Source: Camellia lanceoleosa (lineage: Eukaryota; Streptophyta; Magnoliopsida; Ericales; Theaceae). Taken from it: a stretch of DNA of 64,000 bases. The stretch is taken from contig CM045763.1 in assembly GCA_025200525.1 (NCBI GenBank), forward strand, positions 87,572,131 through 87,636,130. Reading direction: 5' to 3'. The position numbers and the translations under genes were made by a program. Positions 32,801 to 44,775 of the stretch are shown piece after piece (position 1 is the stretch's first letter; every line of letters starts with the position of its first letter). The notes beneath the pieces are model-generated. The model worked only from the letters and a program-made list of their open reading frames with translations, was not told where the DNA came from and did not search any database.

Positions 32801-35800
32801 ACCTTAAGTCCTATCGAATGGGATCGGCTACATGAATCCTTCTTCTTCACTCAACTCTATCAACGGCCATTTGCTTAGTCAAACTAAGGAGATTCATATC
32901 TCTATTTACTACGTCTGCCCATGTCAATCTAGATCTACTTCTTCTCCTAACACTTCCATCTACCGTCATTATATCACATCTCTTCACTACTGTCTTTGTT
33001 GATTTCCGTTGTATATGATCAAACCATCTCAATATATTCTCTCACAACTTATCTTCTATCCGTATTACTCCTACCCATTCATGAATATACTCATTCTTAA
33101 TTCTGTCTTTTCTGGTGACTACAAAATGCTGAAGGCATCCTACCGAGCCTCACACACAGGAAGCACATCTTTCATCCATGGCTAAATACTAAACACTGGC
33201 AAACTACAAGAAATGATTGTAAATCTCTTAGTTCCTCATTCAGGCATCAACCTACCACTTAAGGCTAGAAAATGGAAATGATAAAAATCAAACTTTATAA
33301 ATTTAGCAGTATGAAGAAGAATACCTGATAGATTTTATAATTGACAATGTTCTCCATCTCTTCAATGCCGCTGACATAATGGATGGGTCCAGTATCTTCA
33401 ACGTGACGGTCAGTAAATGGCCCAGTCTCATTCATATTTAGGGCAAGGTGATCAGGTCTCTGGAGCAGAAGTTGAAAAGTGGGCTGAAGTTCATAACATT
33501 GTTCAAACAGAGAACGGCAACAAAAAACATAAAGCCCTAGTCGAGCACGAGACATGGCAACAACCAATCTTCTAACATCACGAAGGTGGCCCACAAAGCG
33601 AGTACGCACAAGAGACAATAAAATAATGTCATTTTGCTGACCTTGGAACTTGTCAACTGTGGTAACCTAAAAAAAGTAATGAAAAAACATCAATACAATG
33701 CAATCATATATATATTTTAATTTTAGATGCCACAATATGGTGATATTAGTGTCGCAATATAAATTCAGACTACCTTCATTTAGGCCTAACCACATGGAGA
33801 AAGTGTAATTTGTCCTACTCTACATAATATATATGTTGTGAGAACTTTATTTTGGGAAGAGGTGTGCAGAACTTCATGATTGAAAATTCTCTACACTTTC
33901 AACATTCATCGCCTATTCCCATGGGAATTCAGTAAATTTTAGGGAATAACAAGACAATTGTCCTAATATAACTTACTTTGCTTGGTGGACCAATGAAGTC
34001 AAATGGAAGACATCGTCTGGCAATAACATCACGGATCAGAAGTTTCTGCCCGTTGTATGTTGTCAAGATGGATATCTTATTTGCAGGGTACCCTAGTAAA
34101 CGCATGAACATATATACACTGACAATGTACTCAGCCTCCCCCACGTTTTGGTAGAACCACGGAGAAGGGGCAGTCTCACCTCTGCCACGGTATTCAGGAA
34201 CATTCACTAACTGATATTCATAACAGAATCCAGCATTTGCTCTATGGAAAATAGCTTCCTCTTTTACATATGGAAGATCACCCAGATCTCTGTACCTCCA
34301 GTTGTAAAGTCTAGCTATACTTGGCCTAGCTCTACCCTGGGCATTGAGCTCAATGTAGGGGATTCCCAAACGAACAAACCTTGTGAATAGACTCTGATCC
34401 ATATGGCTGTACTTTTGAAAAGCCATATTCTTCACAACAGGAGGCAGCTGGTGATGATCACCAATCAATATGCAGCGCTTGAGCCGAGCATAGCCATCTT
34501 CCTGCCTTTGGAGCAACATTGGTATAAAAGTTTCAATCTCCAAGATTTGGGCACTTTCTTCCATTAACAGGTTGTCATACTTAAAGCCAAACTGAAGGAA
34601 ATCCTTTCTTTTAAGAGCTGCATGAGTGCAAGTCATGGCCACAATCTTGGCTTGTTTGGTCATTAGGTAATTTGATCGATCAACTGTGGACTTGAGTAAT
34701 TCAAATGCCCTACACTCTTCAAGTTCTTGGAACATAGTTTTAAGATGACGAAAGCAACCCTTAGCTGCTCGCATGTCTTTCTCAAAGGACTGGCCTGTAA
34801 AAACTGGCTGAGGTGTGTTGGAGAAGAACTCCTTAAAAGGAAAACGGTCTTGAACAAATGTTGGTTTATCATGATTCTCCGCACAAGCTGCTAGGAATTG
34901 CTCCCAGCGTGAGTAGACATGCAGCAACCAAAAGTATCCAGCAGTTTCGCAAGTGTAACCTACGTCCTCAGGCAATTGGAGAGATCTAGCAAGCCTCTCT
35001 ACTTCACTAAGCAGTTCTAACCGCCGAACAAGCATTGCATTCACACGGCCTTGTCGACTGAAGTCAAGATCAGTTGCTAATTCTTGTTCACCTTGACCAA
35101 GTCGAAGAAGATAGCGAGCAGGAACATCCCTCTGTCAATTAATTTTCACGTGCATTAAGAAGTGAATAACAACTAAGTAAAATTGATCGTCTTCAAGAAA
35201 GAAAGAAAGAAAGAAAGAAAATGACACTTGAATAAAAACTTATACCTGCATTATCTTCTCAAACAGATCATTCAAAGCCTGATTCGAATGAGTAATTATC
35301 AACGTTCTCTGAGATGGACAGTTATGGTAAAGCACATTCAGGATTTGCACAGCCGTATCAGTCTTTCCCGTACCAGGTGGACCGACAACCATTGTTAAGC
35401 CAGGCTGAATGCCTGACGTGATTGCTCCAACCTATAATCAGGGAAGAACACATTTCTATAAATGTTCTTATGATATATGTGAAGCAAGTCATGAAAAATG
35501 GGGGACAAATGGGGAAAAAAATTCTAGAACCATAGATCAAAGTATTACCGCTGACATTGACTTTTGAAGCAAATTACATCAGTTTCGCTACCCTTAAAGA
35601 TGTCACTTTAGGGAAAATTGCCACGATTCACACAAAAACTACTTAACACACAAGAACAATAATGAACTAATTCAAATGAAATTTAGAAAAGAATAGAAAT
35701 TGATTCCGTAAACCTAAAATTACAGTTCGATATTGGTGTCAATAAAATTTAAAAAAAGTCAACAAAAATGCAACTATGATCTATCACAAATCTCCTTGCA

Positions 35801-38800
35801 GGACCAACAGAAAGGTACTGCTTACTGGTTAAGAGGGCATAAAGTTACGCTTTCATAGAATGTCGTATAACATAATTATAAACATTTGTAATAGTTAAAT
35901 AAAGATCCAAGTGAAAGGTTGCTGGATCATTTTTCATTCTCTAAAATTCCAAATGAGTTTAGTAGTAACAAAAATAATTTTACTTTTTTTTTGTTTTTTA
36001 ATTGTGTTTGTGTGTGTGTGTGCGTGTGTGTTGCATGGATGCGGGGGCAGCACAGCAGGGCTGTTGTGTGAAGAATATTTAAAGATAATCAACTTTGTAG
36101 CAACAAACAACAATTTATAATTAAGTTAATTCACAGTTTATAGAAATATAGCTTATGCAAATTCGCATCTGAAGCTTATCAGTCAGATATCTTAATGTTG
36201 CTCTTCTATTGAGAAAGAAGGGCAGGGCCATATTACACTAAGGCCATGTTTGGGAATAGCTTTTTCGGCTACAATAGTCAATAAAGACAACAAAAAAAAG
36301 GAAGGGGGGGGGGGGGGGGGGGAAAAAAGCCAATAAGACAAAATGTCACATCCTACACATCAATCAATCACTTTTTTCTCTCAAAACCATCTATTCAACT
36401 ACAAAAAAAATCCACAAATCATCTCAAATACAACTTTTTTCCATCTCATAAAATAGCCAAAAAGCCAACTAAAATAGATAAGTTCCCAAATAATGCATTT
36501 GTTTCAACATAAATTGTTTGACATAGGAAAAACATTTTTTATGTACCTAAGAAACACATATTTGGGCAGAAGAGAAGGATATAACACGATACCGATACGC
36601 CAAAACAACAATTTGTTTCTCTCCATTTTTGAATATTTAAATCTTTGAATGCAAGACAGGGTTACACATAAGGGTAGGTGTTGGAGAACTTGATATGCAT
36701 TATTGGGCCCTTTTCCTAACTTAAATATTTGGCACTATTGGTGACATAAAAGTTACAAATACAATTATACTTTATTATATCAAAATAACAAGAAATGTTT
36801 TCCACATTCTATACATTGGAAGAGAAGTATGAACAAAAGATAGTAAGATCTGTTTTAAAAGGCTCTATACATGATGGAAGTTTTAAATTTTAGAGTTCCT
36901 AAAATTAAATGCATAAAGGAGGAATTAATAGGTACAAATCCCAATAGTTTTGATTTTAGTCATTGCCTCCCAAGTTACTTTCTTCAAACTTGCAATGTAA
37001 TTTATATGTGTCTAAGCTATAGAAATGTGATTTTTCCTACTGTCTGAAGTGTGTTAAGTTCTAAAAAATCTTCAAATAATGACACATTTAAACACGTCCA
37101 ACACAGAAACGACACCTTCTTATAAGTATTAGTCCTTAGTATGTAACAAGTTTTATGCACAAAAATCTTTTTTTTTCCCCTCATTTTCTGGTGTTTGGTT
37201 AAAGCTTTTCATAATACTTTTAAAAAAAAAAAAAATGTGATTACAAGCATAACTATCAATGCAAATACATGACCTTGGTACTATTAGATGGCTTAATATA
37301 CATTGTTAGGCCCATTTTCTAACAGCTTAGGTTTTTGGGTGAATTGGTGACTTAACACGGTATCAAAGCTAAGGTTGAAAGAGGTCTTTGGTTCGAGTCT
37401 CTTTTTGTTGGCATTTTGTATTCTTTCCCTGTTTGGTTGTTTGCTTCTCTGTTTGTCTCTCCACATGCAATACGGGGTTGTACGTTGTGAGATTGCACGT
37501 GAGGAAGGGTGTTAGACAGCTTAATATACATTGTTGGACTCATTTTCTAACAGCTTAGACTTTTAGGAGAATTGGTAACTTAACAGGTACTACTACAAAA
37601 TATGTAAGTTTATATATAGACATGTATATAAGAAATTACATTAAAAAAAATCATGTGTTGTGCATGTGGATATAACCTATATATAAATCTACGTCTGTCT
37701 ATAAGTATATGCATATAAAAAAATGTGTAAATGTACATATGTATGCCAAGGGTCTATACATGTTTGTATGTTTTATTCGTTGTGCACATGTTTTTTGGGC
37801 ATGTTAGATCAAAGAGCTTATCAAGAAAATAACTGACAAGAAAAAAATATATATATATCCAAGTCATATTTAACTCATTTTTCACAAAAATCTTTGTAAA
37901 ACATTTTTTGTTAAGAAGCACGGACACTTCTATGGAGGAAGTGTGTCATGTCCAACATGACACCCATGTCAGACACGACAATCTTTGGACACTCCTAAAA
38001 GTGTGTCCGACATTTCTTCAACAGATCTTAATTAAAAAATCATATTATTTTAAAACCCTCCAAATACATCCTATATGATGAACCCCTTCATTATAACAAT
38101 GTTCTACATTTTTCATAACAAAACTATTTCTAAATATGTTTTAAAATATTTATAAGATGAATACATTATGTGTAATACAATATTCTATAAATATTTTGCA
38201 TTCTTTAGAATGTAATTGCTAGGTGAATGATATCATCATATTTTAATTTATGAAATATATAGCTTCTTATGTAAAAAATGTGACATATTTTTTATCATCT
38301 TTGAATAAAATATTCATATATGTGACATGTAATAAATTTTGAAAAATATAAAATTTTAACAAGTCCCAAGCATATCGGGTCCTACATTTTTTTGAAAATC
38401 AATGTGTTAGCATGTCCATGTCATGTCCATATCGCATCGCGTCAATAGCAGAAAATGTGGAAAATAGTTTCCCAAAAACATGTTCACTTGAAACAAATGG
38501 AGCATAAGATAAAATTGATTTTATGAAGTTAAACTGTCTTAAATTCCCAAAACTTAACAACAAAAACAAGAAGCTAAAAAAATAGGGAAAACAAACTGTG
38601 CAGGAAAAGAAATATATAGACCACAGCAAAGAAAATAAAACCCTTCAATAGCATGCATAATTTTTGTAATGAATAAGGATTGCTAAGCACCTGTGTGGGA
38701 GTAAATCTGACAGAATTCTGTTTTGGCTGATCTTGGGGATATGGGCCTGGATAAGGAGGGACATAAGCCTCAACAATAAGTTTTTCTTTCTCAGAACTGG

Positions 38801-40124
38801 CATCCACCATATTGGCCTCATTAATTGACGCTATGGTAGACTTCTCATTTCCAAGAAGAGCATGAGTATTGCCTTTAAGATTCCTGGGAAGCCTAATTCG
38901 AAAAGGAGGCTTCGACTGCAAGTTTTCTGTTCCATCTGAATTTACAAAACAAACCTATAACAATGAAAACAAAATTACTACAAAAAAATTAAATTTATGT
39001 AACTATCGACAATTGACAAATAGACTAACAGTAATAGAATCACATCAAGAATAGATAATACCAACCTCATAATCTGGAAAACCCTCTCTGACATGATCAG
39101 CATCAAGGAAAGTATCTTTGAAATCTACTGTCTCTAGAAGATCTGGCATATTCATCCACTGTGCAGCAGATGGATTCCCATACCCCAAAAATATGTCATG
39201 CAGCCAATCAGGAACAATACAAGATTCATTCATTAGATCTCTTATGGATTCTAAAATTGCTTTGAAATTGTTTTCCTTGGGTTTCCTCCTCATCAATACA
39301 TTGAAGGTACCATAAACATCTTCTGCTCCTTTTTCTGCTATATCACTGACATCCATATGGTATTGGGCGGCATCTAGAGCAACTGCCACAGTTCTCAGTT
39401 CACCTTTGGGAGGCTTCCATTCATCCCTTTTAATTCTCCCAGTGAAATCATTCATGAGGGTTCCTCCTCGCCTCAAGATCTCAATAACTTCACATCCACG
39501 TACAAATTGAAGACCAAGCTTTTGTGGCACAGTTGCTTTTGCAGCTTCCTCTGAACTTAGAGGCTCAAATGAAGGACGGATAGAAAGTAGAAAGAGAACA
39601 TCGTGTTCTTTGAGGGCATTCCATTCTGATCTTATTTGTGCTCTGTAACTGGAGATGCTGAAAGTAACTTCAGCCATAACAGATGATGGCTTTACCTCTC
39701 CAATATTTGGCTGCTTTACCTCAGTAATTCTAAATTCTTTAATGGGCACAGCCATTCTAGACCAACCACGAAAGGCAGTTTCTCCCTCATTATTAATATG
39801 AGCAAGGAGGTGAGGCACAGCTTCTTGAATGTCTTCCCGGATCTCATATGTTGATTCAAGGCGGAAGAGGTTAAAATTTCTAAGAAGATAATCATGAAGT
39901 GTCAAAAACTGTAAATTAAGTTTTGGCAGAGCCAGACACCCTTCCCCAGTGTAGTTGATGCTTGGAACAAGACTTTCATCCCACATTATCTGCTCATTTG
40001 GGTAAAGGGGAAGAGCATTTATGGCCTCCTTCTGCGACTGTTGTTTCTGAAAGAATGAAACCATAACTTCAACAAGAAAATCAACTCTTTCTGACCATGG
40101 ATCATCCTTTGATACCAGTTTGAG
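29358..40124 (-). CDS. AQR: Aquarius intron-binding RNA helicase (3' two thirds), left copy
   Basis: Six exons on the minus strand: 39066-40124, 38691-38954, 35246-35431, 33977-35131, 33325-33666, 29358-29678. All are multiples of three (353, 88, 62, 385, 114 and 107 codons including stop) with GT..AG introns, giving 1108 residues with no break. SF1 UPF1-like helicase motifs: Walker A GPPGTGKT, motif [49 protein letters not shown], and [25 protein letters not shown] and [16 protein letters not shown] precede them. Aquarius (EMB2765 in Arabidopsis) binds introns in the spliceosome. The N-terminal exons are absent: the intron upstream of 40124 contains a Copia element and then the assembly gap. 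The acidic tail (last exon) ends in NEESKIEE. Confidence 0.95.
29786..29816. repeat. (GA)n microsatellite
   Basis: A GA run in the last intron of the left Aquarius copy, preceded by GCACGCGCGCG. The mirrored (CT)n at about 62236-62255 is shorter, so the two arms differ in length here. Confidence 0.9.
31248..32202. mobile_element. hAT-like TIR element, left arm
   Basis: Ends CTACGTTATACGG and CCGTGTAACATAG (11 of 13 mirrored), flanked by the exact 8-bp duplication CCCACCAC (31240-31247 and 32203-32210), the length typical of hAT elements. The interior has a GC-rich part (31270-31660) and an AT-rich part. No transposase. It sits in the last Aquarius intron. Confidence 0.8.
32785..33125 (-). 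mobile_element. RTE-type LINE 3'-end fragment, left arm
   Basis: The minus strand reads [19 protein letters not shown], then [14 protein letters not shown], the typical C-terminal end of plant RTE-type reverse transcriptases, followed by a (TTTGG)n tail that appears as (CCAAA)n at 32785-32805. Strongly truncated. Same family as 10742-11160. Confidence 0.8.
32955..32963. other. Empty target site of the right-arm Mutator-like insertion
   Basis: TCCATCTAC occurs once here. In the right arm its complement GTAGATGGA is duplicated around the element at 58541-59020. Confidence 0.93.
36238..36505. mobile_element. hAT-like MITE, left arm
   Basis: GGCCATGTTTGGGAATAGC at the left, with GTTCCCAAATAATGC mirrored at the right; interior AATGTCACATCC, GCCAAAAAGCC. 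It has a run of 19 G's (36304-36322) that is only eight bases long in the mirrored copy (C's at 55191-55198). Same family as 11264-11485. Confidence 0.7.
37282..37585 (+). mobile_element. TRIM (miniature LTR retrotransposon), left arm
   Basis: Two 76-bp terminal direct repeats (37282-37357 and 37510-37585), e.g. GGCTTAATATACATTGTT and TTTTCTAACAGCTTAG. The exact 5-bp duplication GGTAC flanks them (37277-37281 and 37586-37590). A primer-binding site GGTATCAAAGC (37359-37369), complementary to the initiator methionine tRNA, follows the first repeat. A purine-rich GTGAGGAAGGG precedes the second. The interior is only about 150 bp and non-coding. Confidence 0.88.
37915..38445. mobile_element. Probable TIR element in the second Aquarius intron, left arm
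   Basis: GAAGCACGGACACTTC near 37916 and repeated GTGTCATGTCCAACATGACACC; the other end has GTCCATGTCATGTCC near 38420. The interior is AT-rich. Ends and duplication not resolved; mirrored at about 53025-53590. Confidence 0.4.
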
Positions 40125-40835
40125 CTGAAGGAACAAAAAGAAAACATCAACCAAGCGAAACAAAGTTATCTTCATGGGAATTGCATACACATGCAATGGA
40201 AGTGACTAAAAGCATTAATGAATGCACAAAGGCAGTTCTTTGATATAACATATAAACTTAAAAGATCAGTGACAAATAAAATAACTACAATTGAACAAAC
40301 AATTCAGTTAATAAGCCCACAAGGACACGAACTTTAATTATTTTTCCATTTTCTTTTTCACCCCTTTGTCGTTTTTTTTGTCCTTTGTTTCTTTTCACAT
40401 CAACTAGAGGATGGCACATGCATCAACTTGACCTCACCATACTGTTCTTTTCTGCATTCAGTTATTCCCCACTTTATTATGGTCACCTTTATGTATAGAA
40501 TTAGACTAAGCAGTAAAATTTGAAAAAGGAAATGGCACAGCAAAAGGACCAAAATTGGTGCTAGCTCAATGGAGTCAATGCAAAGACTAGCCACAAATAT
40601 AGACCAGAAAAAGAGACAACCTAAAATCAATATTTTATCCTACTGATTCAATTATATGCTTTTTCATTTTTTAGTTTTTGTTTCTTTGGTTCTTGCAGCC
40701 AAACCTCTGGACCACTGCAATGAATTTCTAAAAATCCAACCCAGCCACTCAGACCCTATGCCCCAAAATTTTCTACTTCACTAAGCAAAAGCTCCTTTTC
40801 ACCACTATCAATTTTAAAAATGTATATGATCCAAT

Positions 40836-40980
40836 TGTTAGCATAATATATTATTACTTGGGTTATTATTTTATAATTATTCTATGCCTCAGGACTTCCT
40901 TGTAATTATTAATCTTCATTAATATAAATAAGGGATGATATCCTAATCATTCCCTAATCTTGAATTCTCTAAAATTATCA
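40836..40980 (+). repeat. 5' LTR of the left Copia element
   Basis: 145 bp from TGTTAGCATAATATATTA to AAAATTATCA, with TG..CA ends, preceded by CCAAT (40831-40835), the complement of the ATTGG duplication around the right copy. Directly followed by the primer-binding site TGGTATCAAAGCC at 40981. Confidence 0.92.
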
Positions 40981-41058
40981 TGGTATCAAAGCCACAACCC
41001 TAAATCCCTCCACCACACCCGTCAGCCACCCCAAACCCACCACACAACAACCCATTTA

Positions 41059-41287
41059 GGCCTCGTTTGGGAACAGGCTAATTTAGTAACTTTTTGGCTA
41101 TTTGGCTAAAATGTGATGTAAAAAAAACTAATATGTTTGGGATAACTTTTTGACTTTTTACGAAAAGATGTGCAAAAAGTAGAGAAAAAAGGAAATCTTT
41201 GACTTTTTGATATGGGTTGTTGGCTTTTTGACTTTTTTAATAACTTTTTAGCTTTTTGGCTAAAATAGCCTCTTGCCAAACGAGGCC
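41059..41287. mobile_element. Tourist-like MITE inserted in the left Copia leader
   Basis: Inverted ends GGCCTCGTTTGG and CCAAACGAGGCC; exact TTA duplication (41056-41058 and 41288-41290), the PIF/Harbinger signature. The interior is AT-rich with GCTTTTTGGCTAAAATAGCC. The right Copia copy has the single, empty TTA at the same place (complement near 50428). Confidence 0.9.
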
Positions 41288-41804
41288 TTAGTTTTGTTAG
41301 GTGTAACTCCTTTCCCAATTTCTATTTACTATCGCCGGTGTTTCTTTTCGCCCCCAACATCCTTGCTCGCCAGAGGCAGCCCTAGCCTCGTCGCTCACTA
41401 TCGCAAGCTACCCAGCCTTGATGGTCTTCTCCAACAGGCCTACTACCCTCGTCGCCCGTTCATGCTGGCTGTCCTAGCCTAGTTGACTCCTCTGATAGCC
41501 TCGACAGACCTAGTCGACAGCCTCTGATGGTGTATTGCTTCTTCGTTATGCTGATATAGTGCCCAACTTGCTTCGTCGTTTGTTCTTGCTTTGTCGTTTT
41601 TTGTTATCCACTCTTTCTTCTCTCTTTACTCTCTGTTTGTCTCTGGTTTCTTAAAAAAAAAAAATAAATAAAAAAAAAAAAAAATAGTTGATGAATTTTC
41701 AAGTCTTTAATTTTCTAAGTGGTCATTGTGTTTGTTTGTATTCCTCCACCTTCCGGGTTTGTGATTGACACTAGTTTTGTTGAGGGTTCGGTAGTACAGT
41801 ATTC

Positions 41805-44233
41805 ATGGCAGATTCCACCGATATATCCACTACTTCTCAGACACCTAGGAGTGAGAGTTTCCCTATACCTACTAATATGACTGATAACCCCAACCCTAGT
41901 CTTAAAATCACTACCTCTCTATTTAATGGTCAAAATTATCTTGCATGGTCACAGAGTTTGACTATGTTTTTGAAGAGCAGAAGGAAGATGGGGTATATAG
42001 ATGGCAGGATACAGGTACCCAACACCACTGACCCGGGTTATGACCAATGGAAGATTACTAACTCTTTGATTATGTGTTGGCTTATTCATTCAATGGTTCC
42101 AAAAATTGGTGAGGACTACTTGTCTATGGAGACTACCCAGGATGTTTGGAATGTTGTAGCTGCCACCTATTCCCACAAAGAGAATTTCTCACAAGCATTT
42201 GAATTGTGCCGCTCTATTGAAAGCTCTGTTCAGAAGGAGTAGACTGTTCTTCAGTTCTTCACCTTCCTCACCAACGACTAGAAATGCATTGATCACCTAC
42301 AGGACTATAAGCCTGTTTGCACTGCTGATTCAGTCGGGTACAAGAAGTTCATCGCACAGGAACGAGTCTTCAAGTTTCTGGCGGACCTCAATGTGAAGTA
42401 TGATTCGGTCAGGAGTCGAGTTCTGGGTATGGACACTCTTCCTTCACTTCAGGAGGCATTTGCCTATGTACAGAATGAGGAGAGTTGTTGGTCTGCCATG
42501 ATGTCCCTTGTCTCTACTGACCGCTCAACCTTACTATCTACCCCACGAGATGGCCTCAGCTTGACTCCCATTCCCCCGTCTGCCACCAAGGAGTTTGTAT
42601 TCTGTGATTACTGTAAAAAGCAGCGGCATACTCGTGAGACGTGTTGGAAGCTTCATGGGCCTCCATCCGAGAGTCGAGGTGATCGGTCTGGTTCTAGAGG
42701 AGGTCGGTCAGGCCAGTCTCGAGGACGTGGCTCCCATCCACGGGCTCATCAGTCTAGTGCCATTGATACACTTGATGCTACTTCCGCTTCTGTTGGCCAG
42801 GCTTCTGATGGTCTTTGTGGCATGACCACTCCTAAGCTTGAGGATGTTTTGCGTCATTTGCTGGACCGCCAGTCTTCTACTGCTCTCAGTACATCTTCCT
42901 TGTCGTTTGCCTGCTCAGGTAACTTAGCCTCTTCTCTTCGTGTTTTCCTGTCTCATAAGTCTTTGCCCTGGATTATTGATTCTGGTGCCTCAGATCATAT
43001 GTCTGGATCCTCTGACCTTTTCTCTACCTATATGCCCTCTTCAGGTTAGGACAAAGTTAGGATTGTAGATAGTACTGTTTTTTCCATTTCTGAGAAATGT
43101 TTAGTCCATGTCACTCCTACCATACCTCTATCTTCTATGCTTCATGTTCCCAATTTTTCTGTTAAACTATTATCCTTGAGTCATATTACCCAGGATTTGA
43201 ATTGTAGTGTGACGTTTTTTCTAGATCATTGTCTTTTTCAGGACCTTGTCACTAGGAAGACGATTAGCAGCGGTAGTGTAGCAAATCGTCTCTACTTCCT
43301 GAATCAACCAAACAAGCTTGCTCATTCTTTCACCACGAGTCCTACAACCCAAGATGATTTATGGTTGTGGTATCAATGTCGTGGGCATCTTTCTTTTTAT
43401 TTACTTAAGCATTTATTTCCATCTGGTTTTGCAAACAATAATGTGTCTGAGTTTCTTTGTGAGTCTTATCAACTTGGAAAACAACACAGAGCTTTTTTTG
43501 CTCTCAATTTTAATAAAAGTTTAGTTCCTTTTTCATTAATACATTCTGATGTTTGGGGTTCCTCTCATGTTATGTCTGTGAAAGGTCATCGATGGTTTGT
43601 TACATTTATCGATGATTTTTCTCGTACTACTTGGGTGTATCTCATGAAAAACAAGAGTGAGATTTTCTCTGTATAAGATGACTTGTACTCAGTTTGGAGC
43701 CCCTGTCAAAATATTTTGTTCTCATAATGAGGGGAGAATACATAGATTCTGGGTTAAGGCAATATTTTTCTACTCATGGCATTATCCATCAGACCTCTTG
43801 CACCAATACCCCTCAACAAAATGAGGTGGCGGAACGCAAGAATCGCCATCTTCTTGACATGGCTTAGTGCATGTGTTTTTCTATGAGTGTGTCTCAGTCC
43901 TACTGGGGCGACGTTCTCACCGCTGCCCATCTTATTAATCGTCTTCCTACCTAGGTCTTACAAAAATAAGTTCCTCTTCAAATCCTTCTAGGTTCCCCGT
44001 CCTTGTTTTCTATTCCTCCTGAAATATTTGGTTGTGTCTGTTTTGTCGGTAATCACTCTTCTACTCGTGGTAAGTTGGATCCTCGCTCGCTCAAATGTAT
44101 TTTCCTTGGTTACTCTCCTACTCAAAAAGGGTATAAGTGTTACCACCCTCCTTCTCGTAAGTGGTTTGTGTCCATGGATGTCACTTTCTTTGAGTCCCGC
44201 CCAAAGGTCACGCCCTCCTTTAGAGAGCCTTAG
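41805..44233 (+). pseudogene. Copia gag-protease-integrase, broken (left copy)
   Basis: Gag opens at 41805 (MADSTDISTT..., then NGQNYLAWSQSLTMFLKSR) and hits a TAG at 42240, with further stops before it resumes near 42393. A CCHC knuckle follows (CDYCKKQRHTRETC, about 42602-42645), then the protease active site DSGASDHM (about 42980). The integrase part (43137-43676) has SLIHSDVWGSS and FIDDFSRTTWVY, but the zinc motif is damaged: WYQCRGHLS where WHxRLGH is usual, and CESYQ where CxxC is usual. The frame breaks again after 43676, and the C-terminal part (LGYSPTQKGYKCYHP) continues to 44233. Not able to encode an intact polyprotein. Confidence 0.9.
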
Positions 44234-44264
44234 TGTGAAGTGATTCTCGCGGATACCTATTGTG

Positions 44265-44364
44265 NNNNNNNNNNNNNNNNNNNNNNNNNNNNNNNNNNNN
44301 NNNNNNNNNNNNNNNNNNNNNNNNNNNNNNNNNNNNNNNNNNNNNNNNNNNNNNNNNNNNNNNN
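44265..44364. other. Assembly gap of exactly 100 N
   Basis: A run of 100 Ns, the usual placeholder for a gap of unknown size. On its left the Copia element is in the plus orientation and unfinished. On its right, Aquarius exon sequence starts abruptly in the plus orientation. Inverted-repeat symmetry fails exactly here. Confidence 0.98.
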
Positions 44365-44775
44365 CCTCTTGTTGCTGATGTTGCTGTTGTTAAGCTAAAT
44401 GTCATTTTAGTGCTGCGACATGAAAAGAAACTCTTTACAACTGGTTTGACTTGCTGCAGTTCTATGAAGGTTTTGAGATTGATGATCGTTTAAATGAACA
44501 AATGACTGATGATGAGGGTGGCAATCTCATTATTTTCAAACTTTATTGCATTTAAGATTCCAAGGTCTGGTTTCCTTTTAGATAATTTCTAGAGCCTGCT
44601 TTTCTTCTAGAGTGTTATAGTTTGAATTGATATTTACTTAATTTGTTTATGTTTCCCCATATGTAGTTCTTGAGGAACTTGCATTGCTTCATCTCGGCTC
44701 AGATAACAGGCCTTCTGATTTATCAAAGCTTTCTGTGCTTTCTTCTGAAGAGCTGAGGACCTAGTCTGCTGCAAA
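44365..44775 (+). pseudogene. AQR: Upstream Aquarius exons, right copy, with frameshifts
   Basis: Starts at the gap in mid-exon: VADVAVV, then (after a shift) LLQFYEGFEIDDRLNEQMTDDE, reading into about 44564. A second exon runs from the acceptor ATATGTAG to about 44775: EELALLHLGSD, DLSKLSVLSSEELR, and in the next frame DLVCCK. These match the segment of plant Aquarius just upstream of [10 protein letters not shown] as I recall it. Several one- or two-base losses break the frame (near 44394, 44425 and 44758). These exons have no counterpart in the left arm. Confidence 0.8.

Larger units (their letters stand above)
28030..44264 (+). repeat. Left arm of a 16-kb inverted repeat
   Basis: This arm is the reverse complement of 47602-64000 over its whole length. 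The outer end pairs GAAGATGC at 28030 with GCATCTTC ending at 64000. The inner end pairs CCTATTGTG (ending 44264) with CACAATAGG at 47602. Exons, introns and transposons occur in the same mirrored order. It stops exactly at the N run. Confidence 0.95.
40836..44264 (+). mobile_element. Copia LTR retrotransposon, left copy, cut off by the gap
   Basis: 5' LTR (40836-40980), primer-binding site TGGTATCAAAGCC, leader with an inserted MITE, gag, protease and integrase. It then ends at the Ns before reverse transcriptase. It lies antisense in the Aquarius intron upstream of 40124. The right copy (45598-50650) is at the mirrored site with the same 5-bp duplication, so this copy should continue for about 2 kb to a 3' LTR if its locus is intact. 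Confidence 0.9.

Noticed and set aside
36697..36750. Possible solo TRIM terminal repeat
   Set aside because: Only part of the terminal repeat wording is present and no duplication was found; not listed as a feature.
39118..39315. Antisense frame repeated at 52174-52359
   Set aside because: Shadow of the Aquarius exon on the other strand.
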